DNA of 64,000 nt from Hyphomicrobium_A sp035517115 (lineage in GTDB: Bacteria; Pseudomonadota; Alphaproteobacteria; Rhizobiales; Hyphomicrobiaceae), in NCBI GenBank assembly GCA_035517115.1, contig DATIZL010000084.1, positions 1-64,000 of the forward strand, given 5' to 3'. The position numbers and the translations under genes are program-made. The notes under the pieces are model-generated. The model searched no databases. It was not told the origin of the DNA and saw only the letters and a program-made list of their open reading frames with translations. The stretch's first letter is position 1; each line of letters begins with the position of its first letter. This document shows positions 1 to 9,300 of this stretch, piece by piece.

Positions 1-168
1 GACCAAACCTCGAGCCACCGGCAGGGCTTAGGCGCTCGCGAAAGGCGCTTTGCGTCCGCCAAGCAAGCGGCGTGTCGGATGGAGTCCTCGTCTGGAGTCC
101 TCATCGGCCTGAGGCAGACCGGGACCGTGCCAGATCGGCAACGCCGAGCCCGGATTCAACCTCTGATC

Positions 169-861
169 ATGCGTAAGCACCTATTGGCGGTTGTGCTCAT
201 TGCTGTCTGCGGTTCTAGCTCAGCGTTTGCCAAACCTGCCGTGTACAGCTGGAACGGGTTCTATATCGGCGCGCACGCCGGCGCCATTTGGGGCGACGTC
301 AACGTGACGGACGACGTCAACGATGGCGTGCCACCTGGGCCGTTCGGCTACTCGATCTCAGGCTTCATCGGCGGCGGCACGGCCGGCTACAATCTGCAGA
401 TCGACAATGTCGTCTTCGGCATCGAGGGTGATCTCGGTGTCATCGACCCCGATGGGTCCGGCATCATTCCGTCCTCCACGCCTCCATTTCATCAGGACAC
501 CACGCTCGACACGGGCCTCTATGGCGATATCACAGGCCGCCTGGGCCTAACGTTCGGTCCCGCGCTCGTCTACGCCAAGGGTGGGTTCGCGTTCTTTGAT
601 GGCGAGGCGAGGCAGACCACGACCAAGCCTGGCTTTGTCACGCACGGGACCGACACCTTTACCGGATGGACCCTAGGCGGCGGCGTCGAGTATCTCATCG
701 CCAGGGACGTGAGCGTGAAAGTCGAATATCAGCACTTCGACTTCGGCAGCCAGGTTGGCAACCAGACGAGTATAACGGACCCTCCGATCGGCTACGTCTA
801 TCACAACTGGACGGATCTCACCTTCGAGTCGGTCAAGGCTGGCGTCGCCTACCACTTCTAG
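169..861 (+). CDS. Outer-membrane beta-barrel protein (Omp25/Omp31-like porin family)
   Basis: This is a secreted beta-barrel of the Omp25/Omp31 type found in the outer membrane of Hyphomicrobiales. I chose the ATG at 169 because it begins a clean signal peptide (MRKHLLAVVLIAVCG, then a cleavage site ending AFA-KP). An upstream in-frame ATG at 79 would add 30 residues that are not signal-like. The mature part opens with WNGFYIGAHAGAIWGD, typical of this family, and contains alternating glycine/aromatic strands. It ends in GVAYHF, the terminal aromatic residue used in outer-membrane barrel assembly. Length of 230 residues is normal. Exact function is unknown; such proteins are usually structural or immunogenic porin-like proteins. 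Confidence 0.85.
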   Translation: MRKHLLAVVLIAVCGSSSAFAKPAVYSWNGFYIGAHAGAIWGDVNVTDDVNDGVPPGPFGYSISGFIGGGTAGYNLQIDNVVFGIEGDLGVIDPDGSGIIPSSTPPFHQDTTLDTGLYGDITGRLGLTFGPALVYAKGGFAFFDGEARQTTTKPGFVTHGTDTFTGWTLGGGVEYLIARDVSVKVEYQHFDFGSQVGNQTSITDPPIGYVYHNWTDLTFESVKAGVAYHF

Positions 862-895
862 ACATTCCCAACAGCGGAATGCGTTTGAACGTGGG

Positions 896-932
896 GTGAC
901 CTTCGGCACACGGTCCGTGTGCCGGGGGTCAC
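896..932. terminator. Long hairpin after the porin gene
   Basis: GGCACACGG at 905-913 is the perfect inverted complement of CCGTGTGCC at 915-923, and GTGACC (896-901) pairs with GGTCAC (927-932) outside it. It lies 34 bases after the porin stop codon and before the D,D-carboxypeptidase gene. There is no T run, so it is either a Rho-assisted 3' end hairpin or a structural element. Confidence 0.5.
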
Positions 933-1021
933 ACCGTTGCGGGAAAGGCTGATGCCCCGCGTTGCCGCCGCATCCGCGAATGTGGTATCCGGCAAAATCC
1001 GATCTTCGTCCGGGAGATGGC

Positions 1022-2095
1022 ATGCGCTGCGGGACCGCATTATTCGCCCTGCTGTTGGTCGCCACGCTGAGCTCCCGCGCGACTGCGGCCGGCCCATCCC
1101 TCCTGTTCGACGTCGAAAGCGGCAAGGTCCTCTACGCGGAGGACCAGGACAACCAGTGGCACCCGGCCTCGCTCGCCAAGCTGATGACGGCCTACCTCGC
1201 CTTCGAGGCCGTCAAGAGCGGCAAGCTCGCCCTCAATCAGAAGATTGCCTGCTCCGCCGCCGCGCACGCCGAGCCGCCGAGCAAGGTCGGCTTGCCCATC
1301 GGCGGCGAGCTCACCGTCGACAAGGCGCTGCAAGCCCTGATCATAAAGTCCGCCAACGACGTCGCCGTCATGCTGGCCGAGGCGATCGGAGGCAGCGAGG
1401 CCGACTTCGTCGCCAAGATGAACGCCACCGCGCAGCGGCTCGGTATGTCGCGCACGAAGTTCATCAACCCCAATGGGCTACCGGCCGACGATCAAGTGAC
1501 GACGGCGCGCGACCTCGCCAAGCTGTCGCGCGCAATCGTCACCGAGTTTCCCGAGTTCGCCCACTACTGGTCGATGGCGCAGATGCGGATCGGCAAGAAC
1601 CGCGTGCGCTCCCACAATGGGCTGCTCGACACGGTCGAAGGTGCGGACGGTCTCAAGACCGGCTTCACATGCGATTCCGGCTACAACATCGTGGCGAGCG
1701 CCACGCGCGATGGACACCGCCTGGTGGCCGTGGTGCTGGGGGATTCGAGCGCCGCGGAGCGCAACACCCGCGCCTCGAGCTTGCTCGAGTACGGCTTCCA
1801 GCAAACGGGGCTGACACAGGTCTTCAACACGCAGACCGTCGACAACATGCCGCTCAACTCCACCGCCGAGGGCGTCAAGAGCGTGCGCGCGAGCGTGGAA
1901 TCCTGGGCGTGCAATCCCAAGCCGCACATCCTCAACGCCCAGAAGGCGCACAGACGGACGGCGAAAAAGGGCGGCAAGAAGGACAAGGACGCCGCCAAGG
2001 GGGAGACGAGCGCCGAGGCGGGTGCGGAAGCGGACGTAACGACCGGCGCGCTCAAGACCGAGGCCAAGCCCGTCCTGCGTGCTCAGGAGGAGTAG
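1022..2095 (+). CDS. D-alanyl-D-alanine carboxypeptidase (peptidase S11, penicillin-binding protein 5/6 type)
   Basis: It trims the terminal D-alanine from peptidoglycan stem peptides in the periplasm. The ATG at 1022 follows GGGAGATGG closely and starts a signal peptide (MRCGTALFALLLVATLSS...TAA). The three catalytic motifs of serine D,D-peptidases are visible: SLAK near residues 50-53 with the nucleophile, SAN (in IIKSANDVAV) and KTG (in GLKTGFTCDSG). The C-terminal tail is lysine- and alanine-rich (KKGGKKDKDAAKGE) and looks disordered rather than forming the usual amphipathic membrane anchor. Other in-frame starts (962) lack a signal. Family assignment is firm; the exact paralogue (DacA, DacF) is not. 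Confidence 0.93.
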   Translation: MRCGTALFALLLVATLSSRATAAGPSLLFDVESGKVLYAEDQDNQWHPASLAKLMTAYLAFEAVKSGKLALNQKIACSAAAHAEPPSKVGLPIGGELTVDKALQALIIKSANDVAVMLAEAIGGSEADFVAKMNATAQRLGMSRTKFINPNGLPADDQVTTARDLAKLSRAIVTEFPEFAHYWSMAQMRIGKNRVRSHNGLLDTVEGADGLKTGFTCDSGYNIVASATRDGHRLVAVVLGDSSAAERNTRASSLLEYGFQQTGLTQVFNTQTVDNMPLNSTAEGVKSVRASVESWACNPKPHILNAQKAHRRTAKKGGKKDKDAAKGETSAEAGAEADVTTGALKTEAKPVLRAQEE

Positions 2096-2135
2096 GGCGC
2101 GGGGCGCCCGAGTTCGGCGGCCGCCGTTCGGACCC

Positions 2136-2333
2136 TCAGGTTATGAGCTCGAGCTTGCCCCCGCGGTAGGGGCAGCCTCCCGTCGCCGGCGGCAGCGTTT
2201 GCTGCCCAGCCGGAGCCGGTGCCGCCGCATCCGGCCGCTCATCCGCCCGCGCTGCCGATGTTGCCGGCAGCGCAACTACGAGGGCTGCCGCAATGCTTGC
2301 CGTCAACAGCGTTAATGTTGGACCTGCGCGCAT
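2136..2333 (-). CDS. Small secreted protein, function unknown
   Basis: A 65-residue protein not recognised as a named family. The start at 2333 is strongly supported: GGAGAGG lies 5 bases upstream of the ATG on the minus strand, and the first 30 residues form a signal peptide (MRAGPTLTLLTASIAAALVV...SAARA). The mature part is proline/alanine-rich and ends in GGCPYRGGKLELIT, which contains one cysteine. It is convergent with the D,D-carboxypeptidase gene. I infer export to the periplasm only. Confidence 0.65.
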   Translation of the reverse strand: MRAGPTLTLLTASIAAALVVALPATSAARADERPDAAAPAPAGQQTLPPATGGCPYRGGKLELIT

Positions 2334-2512
2334 GGCACCTCTCCGGGGATCGGGGTAACCCAGCTTAGCACAACCGTTTTCGCCAATATTCACCCAATCG
2401 CATCCCGCGGTCTCGTTTTGACGCAAACGCCCCTGGCGCGCTTTTTGCTCCATTAAGCGCGAAGGCAGCTTGCCTCGAGGTGAGAGGCAGCCGGCAACGG
2501 GATTGCGCGACC

Positions 2513-2731
2513 ATGGAAAACATCTGGCAACCAAATCAGGCCATGAACGAGCGTGAGTGCGAGGCGATGGCGGTGATCCTCGAGGCGAAACATGGGCTTC
2601 ATGCGGCCGAGGTGGCGGACTTCTTCGCCATCATGCACACCGGCTACGGCGACGAGCGCCGCTCCACTGCCTGGGCCGACGTCGCCGAGCGCGTGCGCAC
2701 GCGCCAGCGCGACCGGCTGCTGCAGGACTAG
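2513..2731 (+). CDS. Small hypothetical protein
   Basis: A 72-residue acidic, mostly helical protein beginning MENIWQPNQAMNERECEAM. The ATG at 2513 is preferred, with an alternative at 2543 (MNERECEAM). The body (AVILEAKHGLHAAEVADFFA) is predicted to be two helices, and the C-terminus is charged (RVRTRQRDRLLQD). It has no signal peptide or membrane segment. It lies between the divergent secreted peptide and the flippase gene. Function unknown. Confidence 0.6.
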   Translation: MENIWQPNQAMNERECEAMAVILEAKHGLHAAEVADFFAIMHTGYGDERRSTAWADVAERVRTRQRDRLLQD

Positions 2732-2794
2732 CCTTCCCGCAAGCACGCGCCGGACATCGCGCGGCCCATCACACCTCTACGACGCTAGCCGCCG

Positions 2795-4186
2795 ATGACA
2801 CACGACAGCTCCGTCGCACCAACCACGAGCACGATCGCCTGGCCGAGCATCGGCGGCGTCGTTGCGCAAGCGCTCGCCATCCTCAAGGGCGACGGGGACA
2901 CGGCGCGCACGCAGCGCGATGCCGTCACCGCCTTCGGCGTGCGCTGCGCCAGCGCCGCGCTGCTCTATCTCTCTCAGGTCGTGCTCGCCCGCTGGATGGG
3001 GTCGAACCAGTATGGCATCTACGTCTTCGTGTGGACGTGCGTGCTCTGGCTCGGCGGCCTCGCCGATCTGGGCTTGAGCGTCACCTCCATTCGGCTCATC
3101 CCGCACTATCGCGAGACGGGTGACTTCGCGCACATGCGCGGGTTGATCCGTGGCTCGCGCTTGGTTTCGATCGCCGTCGGCATCGGCATCGCGGCGTTGT
3201 GCGTCGCGGTCCTGTGGCTCTTCAAACCGCTCGCGGATCAGTACGAGGCGCCGGCCTACATCGCGGTTTTCTGCTTGCCGCTCTACGCGCTCACGCAGGT
3301 GCAGGACGGCCTCGGCAAGGGCTTCGCGTGGATGGGGGTATCGCTCGTGCCGCCCTACATCCTGCGCCCGACGCTGCTCTTGCTCGGCATGGTCGGCGCC
3401 CACCTTGCCGGTCTGCCCATGGAGGCAACGACGGCCGCCGGCGCCGCGATCGTCGCCACGTGGGGCGCCGGCCTCATCCAAACGCTCATCATCAACGCCC
3501 GCCTGCCCGACGTCGTGCCCCCGGGCGAGCGGCGCTATACCTTCAAGGCGTGGATCCTCGCGGCGCTGCCGCTGCTCGTGATGACCGGAAGCGACCTCAC
3601 CCTGCAGAGCGCCGACGTGCTCATCGTCTCGCACTACATGACGCCGACCGACGTCGCCATCTACTTCGCCGCCGCCAAGACCATGGCGCTCATCATGTTC
3701 GTGCACTACGCCGTCGGCAGCGCCGCCGCCAACCGCTATGCGGCGCTGCATGCGCGCGGCGACAAGGAGGCCTTGCGGACATTCGCGTGCGATGCCGTGC
3801 ACTGGACCTTCTGGCCCTCGCTCGCTGCCGCCATCCTGCTGCTGGCGCTCGGCCTGCCGCTGCTGCGGCTGTTCGGTCCGCAGTTCGTCGAGGGCTATCC
3901 CGTGATGCTGATCCTGGTCGTGGGCTTCCTGTTCCGCTCCTCCATGGGACCGGCGGAGTTCCTCTTGAACATGTTGGGGGAGCACAAGGTCTGCGCGGCG
4001 GTTCTGCTGACGACCGCGCTGCTCAACATCGCGCTCAATCTGGTGCTGGTGCCGGCCTTCGGCCTTTTGGGCGCGGCGACGGCGACGTCGGCTGCGCTCG
4101 TGGCGGCCGCGATGATGCATTATGTGGTGGTGAGGCGCCGGCTCGGTCTCGATATTGCGGTCTGGCGCAATCTGGGCCGGCGCTAG
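2795..4186 (+). CDS. Polysaccharide/lipopolysaccharide flippase (Wzx/MATE-like, MOP superfamily)
   Basis: A multi-pass inner-membrane protein of 463 residues, predicted 12-14 helices, with the layout of polysaccharide biosynthesis (PST/Wzx) flippases. These move lipid-linked saccharide across the membrane. Visible features are the paired helices starting near residue 45 (GVRCASAALLYLSQVVLARWMGSNQYGIY is the typical first-helix region), a GLGKGFAWMG loop and the C-terminal helix pair NIALNLVLVPAFGLLGAATATS, a hallmark of the family. There is no polysaccharide gene cluster around it, so its substrate cannot be inferred. No good ribosome-binding site is visible before this ATG. Confidence 0.85.
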   Translation: MTHDSSVAPTTSTIAWPSIGGVVAQALAILKGDGDTARTQRDAVTAFGVRCASAALLYLSQVVLARWMGSNQYGIYVFVWTCVLWLGGLADLGLSVTSIRLIPHYRETGDFAHMRGLIRGSRLVSIAVGIGIAALCVAVLWLFKPLADQYEAPAYIAVFCLPLYALTQVQDGLGKGFAWMGVSLVPPYILRPTLLLLGMVGAHLAGLPMEATTAAGAAIVATWGAGLIQTLIINARLPDVVPPGERRYTFKAWILAALPLLVMTGSDLTLQSADVLIVSHYMTPTDVAIYFAAAKTMALIMFVHYAVGSAAANRYAALHARGDKEALRTFACDAVHWTFWPSLAAAILLLALGLPLLRLFGPQFVEGYPVMLILVVGFLFRSSMGPAEFLLNMLGEHKVCAAVLLTTALLNIALNLVLVPAFGLLGAATATSAALVAAAMMHYVVVRRRLGLDIAVWRNLGRR

Positions 4187-4190
4187 GCGC

Positions 4191-4886
4191 CTACATCGAC
4201 GCGCCGATCACGAGCGTCCAGAACGATTTGAACTCGGTCTTCGGATCCTGCACCAGGGCGATCCCCATGTGCGTCGCGTCGGGCAAGAGCAGGTTCTTGT
4301 TGTGCCCGGGGCTCTCCTTCCAGCCGCGTAGCACCTCCTGGAAGTCCACCTGGCCCGTGCCGACGTTCTCGGCCGCGAGCCGCGCATGATACCCGGCGCG
4401 CTTCACGCGGTCCCACGGGTTGGAGCCGTCAGAGCCGTAGTGCGAGATGCGGTCCCACTGCGCGAGGTCGCGCGAGTGCGCCTTGGCCGCCTCGGTGAGC
4501 TGCGCGTTGAGCTGCAAAGGCTTTAGGCCCTTGTCGTGGCGATATTGATTGATGAGGTCGCGCGCCTTCTCAGGGTCGAGCGCGGTCTTGGAATAGTCGC
4601 GATCGGCGAGCGCTCCTGTGGGGGCGCGCTCGAAAGAGCCCATCGGAGCCTTGTCTTCGAGCTTGGCCACGCGCGTCGGAGCGACGGCTTCGGTCGTATC
4701 GGCGCGACGCGTCGAAGGCTCACCGCCGAGCGCAACGCTCTCGACCGCCGGCGTGGAGCGCACCGAGGCGGTGGTGGTGGTGGCGGTGTCGGAGGATTCG
4801 GCGAAGCCCGAGGTGAGAGATGTGGAGTCGAGGCTGCAGGCAGCCAATAAAACGGCGAGCGCAGCAGAGATCGCGACGCGATACAT
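4191..4886 (-). CDS. CAP/SCP-domain lipoprotein
   Basis: A secreted CAP-superfamily protein. The ATG at 4886 gives a lipoprotein signal (MYRVAISAALAVLLAAC, lipobox LAAC), so it is probably anchored to a membrane. A low-complexity threonine/serine/alanine linker follows, then the CAP domain in the C-terminal half: INQYRHDKGLKPLQLN, AKAHSRDLA, a conserved histidine in RISHYG, AAENVGTG and WKESPGHNKNLL. These carry the His and Glu positions seen in bacterial YkwD-like proteins. The gene converges with the flippase with a 4-base gap. Substrate unknown; bacterial CAP proteins are usually linked to envelope functions. Confidence 0.88.
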   Translation of the reverse strand: MYRVAISAALAVLLAACSLDSTSLTSGFAESSDTATTTTASVRSTPAVESVALGGEPSTRRADTTEAVAPTRVAKLEDKAPMGSFERAPTGALADRDYSKTALDPEKARDLINQYRHDKGLKPLQLNAQLTEAAKAHSRDLAQWDRISHYGSDGSNPWDRVKRAGYHARLAAENVGTGQVDFQEVLRGWKESPGHNKNLLLPDATHMGIALVQDPKTEFKSFWTLVIGASM

Positions 4887-5228
4887 ACGAGCAACTCCGG
4901 CTTGCAAGAGCGCGGTACACCGATTGATCATCGCGTAGACCTGTTAACTCGCCGTTAATGCTAAGGAGCTGCAACAACTCGTCCGAAAGCGGGAAGGCGA
5001 CTCCCGCGAACCCCGTTTAACGATATCCCTCCAACATGGTGTCGCCATTTTGACGCCCCTGCGGCGAAAGCCGGGCGCAGGCCAATTTGGCTTAGCGCAG
5101 CCGCGAGTTAACTGGTTCGAAAGCGACCGCCTCTTGGAAGTCATCGCCAACTCACACACACTTCGCTCGAAGCTGCCGGTGATTCGCGCGTCCGGCTCAT
5201 TCGTATCGAGCTTGAGGAGACGCGTTGC

Positions 5229-6317
5229 ATGTCGCTCTTTCGCCGGCAGGCGCGCGCGCAGACGGAGCCGCGCGCGAACCGCGATGTCCTCGACGACCTT
5301 CTGCTCGCGCGCATTGCTTGCGCCGGCGGCGCCGCGCGCCCGCAGCTCGTGCGTGACCTCGGGCCCCTTTATGCCAACAAGCTCTCCCCCGCCGAGTGGC
5401 GCAGCCGCGTCGACGCCGCGCTCATACGGCTTGCAGATGAAAGTTTGCTGCGCGAGCACCGCGGCCGCTACCGCGCGAGCGAAGACGGCGCCATGGCGGT
5501 CGCCCGCTTCCTCGGCGAGAAAGAGGCACACGCGCGCGCTTGGAGCGAGCAGCGTGACCTTTGGCTGATCGCCAAAGCCCTCGGAGCGGATGCTGGCAAG
5601 CCCAGCGTCCGCAAGGCGTTGACGCGGCCCGAAGGTTTGAGCGCGCTCATCGTGCAAAAGGCATTCGGGCTGGCGCTGCGCGAAGCGCTGTCGCCCTCCA
5701 AGCTGCGCACCGCGCTTGCCCTCGTCGCCGCCGAGCGGACATCCGAAACGGGCAAGCCTGCAAAGAAAGCGGGCTCGCTCGCGGCCGAGGACAGCCGCCA
5801 GCTCGCCGCGCAATTGCTGCAGAGCCCGCGCGAGGTCTCGACCGACGCCCGCCTGATCGCCGCGCTCAGCGCCGAGCAGGTCGGGGCCGCGCGTCCCGAG
5901 ATCGAGATGCTCAGGCTCGGACTGTTGCGCCGCCTGGCAACAGGGTCCGACGAAAGGCGCATCGAGGCGGCTCCGGTGCCCAAGCGGCCCGCGCCTGTCT
6001 CAACAAAAGCAGTGCAGCGCCCTGGTCTGGCGCAATTTTCCGCCGGTGTGCTCAACGCGGCACGTTTCCATGCCGAGGGCTGGCCAGGCAACCGCAAGGC
6101 GTTTATCTCTCAGGTCTGGGAAGCGATTCGCACGTCGCACCCTGAGTGGGGTCTCTCAGAGATCGAGTTCAAGGACATGCTGGCCGGCGCCCATCGGGCG
6201 GGTCAGCTCGTGCTGGCCAGCGCCGACCTCAAGAATAAACGCGACATCAAGGAGTTCGAGGACTCGGCGATTCTCTACAAGAACACGGTTTGGCATTTCG
6301 TGCGCGTCGAAGACTAG
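5229..6317 (+). CDS. Winged-helix-like protein, partner of the dual-ATPase gene downstream
   Basis: A cytoplasmic protein of 362 residues, not recognised as a named family. GAGGAG nine bases before the ATG supports the start. Residues about 20-80 read as a winged helix (RPQLVRDLGPLYANKL, then SRVDAALIRLADESLLREHRGRYRAS with a basic wing). The last 90 residues form a second compact domain (NRKAFISQVWEAIRTSHP, FKDMLAGAHRAGQLVLASAD, NTVWHFVRVED) that also looks like a winged helix. A lysine/alanine-rich linker joins them. The stop is 18 bases before the ATPase ATG, so the two are almost certainly one operon. I infer that it is a DNA-binding or adaptor subunit of that ATPase. Confidence 0.75.
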   Translation: MSLFRRQARAQTEPRANRDVLDDLLLARIACAGGAARPQLVRDLGPLYANKLSPAEWRSRVDAALIRLADESLLREHRGRYRASEDGAMAVARFLGEKEAHARAWSEQRDLWLIAKALGADAGKPSVRKALTRPEGLSALIVQKAFGLALREALSPSKLRTALALVAAERTSETGKPAKKAGSLAAEDSRQLAAQLLQSPREVSTDARLIAALSAEQVGAARPEIEMLRLGLLRRLATGSDERRIEAAPVPKRPAPVSTKAVQRPGLAQFSAGVLNAARFHAEGWPGNRKAFISQVWEAIRTSHPEWGLSEIEFKDMLAGAHRAGQLVLASADLKNKRDIKEFEDSAILYKNTVWHFVRVED

Positions 6318-6335
6318 AGGTCGAAGGCTGGATTG

Positions 6336-9300
6336 ATGCAGCAAGAAGCTCCCACCCAGATCGCTCGCGCCGAACCCGCCTCCGACAGGCTGGTCGCGGC
6401 GTTCGAGCATTCCATCACCTGGGAGGACGACATCTGGCGCGCCGATCCCGTCGACGTGGCGGAGGTGCACGCGAAAGCGCGGCGCAAATTCACCGACCTG
6501 CTCGCTAACATCACCTCGGGCCGCAGCGCCGGCACGCAGGACCGCATCCTGCTGTTCCACGGCCAATCGGGCGCTGGCAAGACACACCTGTTGCGCGCGT
6601 TAAGGACGACGGCGCATCGCGGCGGCACCGCCTATTTCGGCTACGCGCAGATGACGCCCGATGTCGCCAACTACGCCGACTATTACCTGCGCCGGCTCGT
6701 GCATTCGCTCGAGAAGCCATACGACCCCGACCGCTCGGGTGAGAGCGCACTCTCGCGGCTGACGACGCGGCTCGTGAATGACGCGGCCGTCGTCGCCGAG
6801 AAGGATCTCGAGGCCCTGAGCGAGGCGAGCCTCGACGACGCCAAGCTCGCCGCTCTGATTCTGAAGCTCGCCGATCAGATCGTCTCCAGCCCGAAGTACG
6901 TCGCGCAGAGCCTCGACATCAACGTCGTGCGTGCGCTGCTCTACCTGGAGCGCCGTGACCCGCGCATCGACCAGCGCGTGCGCCAGTATCTCTACGGGCG
7001 TCCGCTCACCGAGCTCGCGCATCAGGCCGTCGCTGCCCTCGACCCCAACACGGGCGAGGACCGCGCCTTCGAGATCACCGCCGCGCTCGGTGCGCTGATG
7101 TGGACGGTCGACCGCGCCGCCCTCGTCTTTTGCGTCGATCAGGTCGAGGACTTGCGCTTCTTCTCCGACGCCGAGGAGCGCTTCCAGCGCGCGGTGCGCG
7201 ACCTGATCCAGATCGCCAACCGGGTCACCAACGCCATCCTCATCATATCGTGCCTCGAAGACTTCTACGGCCAGGTGCGCGGAGTGCTGGCCCAGTCCTA
7301 TATCGACCGCATCGAGAAAGCGGGGCCCGTCGCCCTGCTCGAGAGCCGCACGCCCGAGGAAGCGCGGCTCATCATCGCAAAGCGCCTGCAGCACATGGCC
7401 GCCTCGGGGGACGGCCGGGGCTACGCCGATCCCGCGGCCTATTTCGGCCCGCAGTTTTACGAGGAGTTCGCAGGGCTCTCGACGCGCCGCCTGCTTGAGC
7501 ACGCCTACACGCGGCTGCGCTCCAAGACCGGCGTTGCAACGCAAGAGCCTGAGCACGCCGAGGAGGAGCGCGGCAGCTTCATCTCGCGGCTTGCGGCCGC
7601 CTTGGGGCTCGGCTTCCCCGGGGAGGAGCCTGAAGCGCCCGCCGACGTGGACTACCGCGACATGTGGGAGCGGTTCCAGAACGCGTCCGAGGCCGAGATC
7701 CCATCAGACGAGCGCGAGCTGCTCGACATCCTGTCGGGTGCGCTCCTCGTTGCGCGCGAGGAGTGGCCCGGTACGATCGAGCTCACCGCCCAGCGCCACG
7801 AGCTCAACGACGACGTACCCGTTCTCGACTTGCGCCTGAAGCACAAGAACGGGCTCGCCACCGACGCGCGCGTCTTTCTGTGCAACCGGCCGACGCAGGG
7901 CGGCGGCTTGAAGCGGCAGCTCGACAAGGTGCTCTCCGCCATGGACGGCAAGAGCTGCTTCATGCTGCGCGCCTCTGACTTCCCACCCAACCGCAAGAAC
8001 CAGACGGCGCAGGCCTTTCGCAAGTTCCGCGACGGCGGCGGGCGCCAGTTCCTCGTGCCCATCCCCGAGTGGGAGCGCATGATGATGGTGCGCGAGTTCT
8101 TCAATCACCACCGCAACGACCCCGGCTTCCTCGCTTGGTTCGCGCAAGCCAAGCTCTTGTCGAAGCTGTCGCCGCTTGCGCAGCTCCTGCGCCTCGACCT
8201 GCTCGGCTACGGCGCCAAGCCTCCGGCGGCCTTGGCCGACGAAGGCAAGGGCGGCGTACGGCGCAAGGCGAATGGCGGCAACGGCAACGGCGTCCATTAC
8301 GCGCCGGCGATCGACGAGGCGCATGCGAACGGCGCCACGGAAGCGCTGCCCGAGGAGGACGAGCTGCCTCTGTCCGTCATCCTCGACGAGAACGGCGGAG
8401 GCGCGAACAGCATCCTTGCCGGGCGCGAGCTCACCGGTTCGGCCAAGCCCGTGACGCTCAACAAGAACGTATTGCGCCGGCACGCGGCGGTGCTCGGCGG
8501 CTCGGGCTCGGGCAAGACGACGCTTGCCCTGTGCCTCATCGAGCAGCTTCTTTTGCGCGGCATCCCCGCCGTGTTGATCGACCGCAAAGGCGATCTCTGC
8601 AGCTACGCCAACCCCGACGTCTGGCGCGAGAACGCCGAGGAGTTCTCCGAGCGCCGCGGCGAGCGCGAGAAGCTTGCCGATGCAATCGACGTCGCCGTGT
8701 TTACGCCGGGCCGCGCCTCGGGGCGCCCGATCTCCATCACGCTGCTCCCTAACGGCATCAACGAGCTGCCCGAGCACGAGCAGCAGCTCCTTGCCAATCT
8801 CTCCGCCGCGGCGCTCGGCGAGATGCTGCACCTGAAGAACTCGGCCACGCACCAGAAGCAGTCGGGCACCTTGTCGGTCGCGCTGCGCATCCTTGGCGCC
8901 CGCCATAGCCGCGAGGTGACGCTCTCCGATCTCATCTCCTTGCTTGAGGACGAGGACCCTGAGCTGTCCGACCTCACCCAGCGCATGGACCCATCCGGCA
9001 AGCTGCGCCGCGATCTCGTCGCCCAGCTCGACAGCCTCCGCCACCGCAACTCGGCCCTGTTCGAGGCGGGCGGCGAATCTTTGCGCATGGAGTCGCTCTT
9101 GGGGCTCGGCCGCTATGCACGCGAGGGGCGAACGCGGCTGTCGATCATCTACACGGGCTTCCTCGGCGACAACGAGAACATCCTGTTCTGGGTGTCGCAG
9201 TTCCTATCGGAAGCCCTGCGCTTCTGCCAGCGCAACCCCAACGACGAGCTGCAGGCGGTCGTCATGTTTGACGAGGCCGACCTCTACATCCCCGCCAACG

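Noticed and set aside
2777..4120. 447-codon minus-strand frame
   Set aside because: Opposite the flippase gene; composition (RRH, EQ repeats) is that of antisense of a membrane protein.
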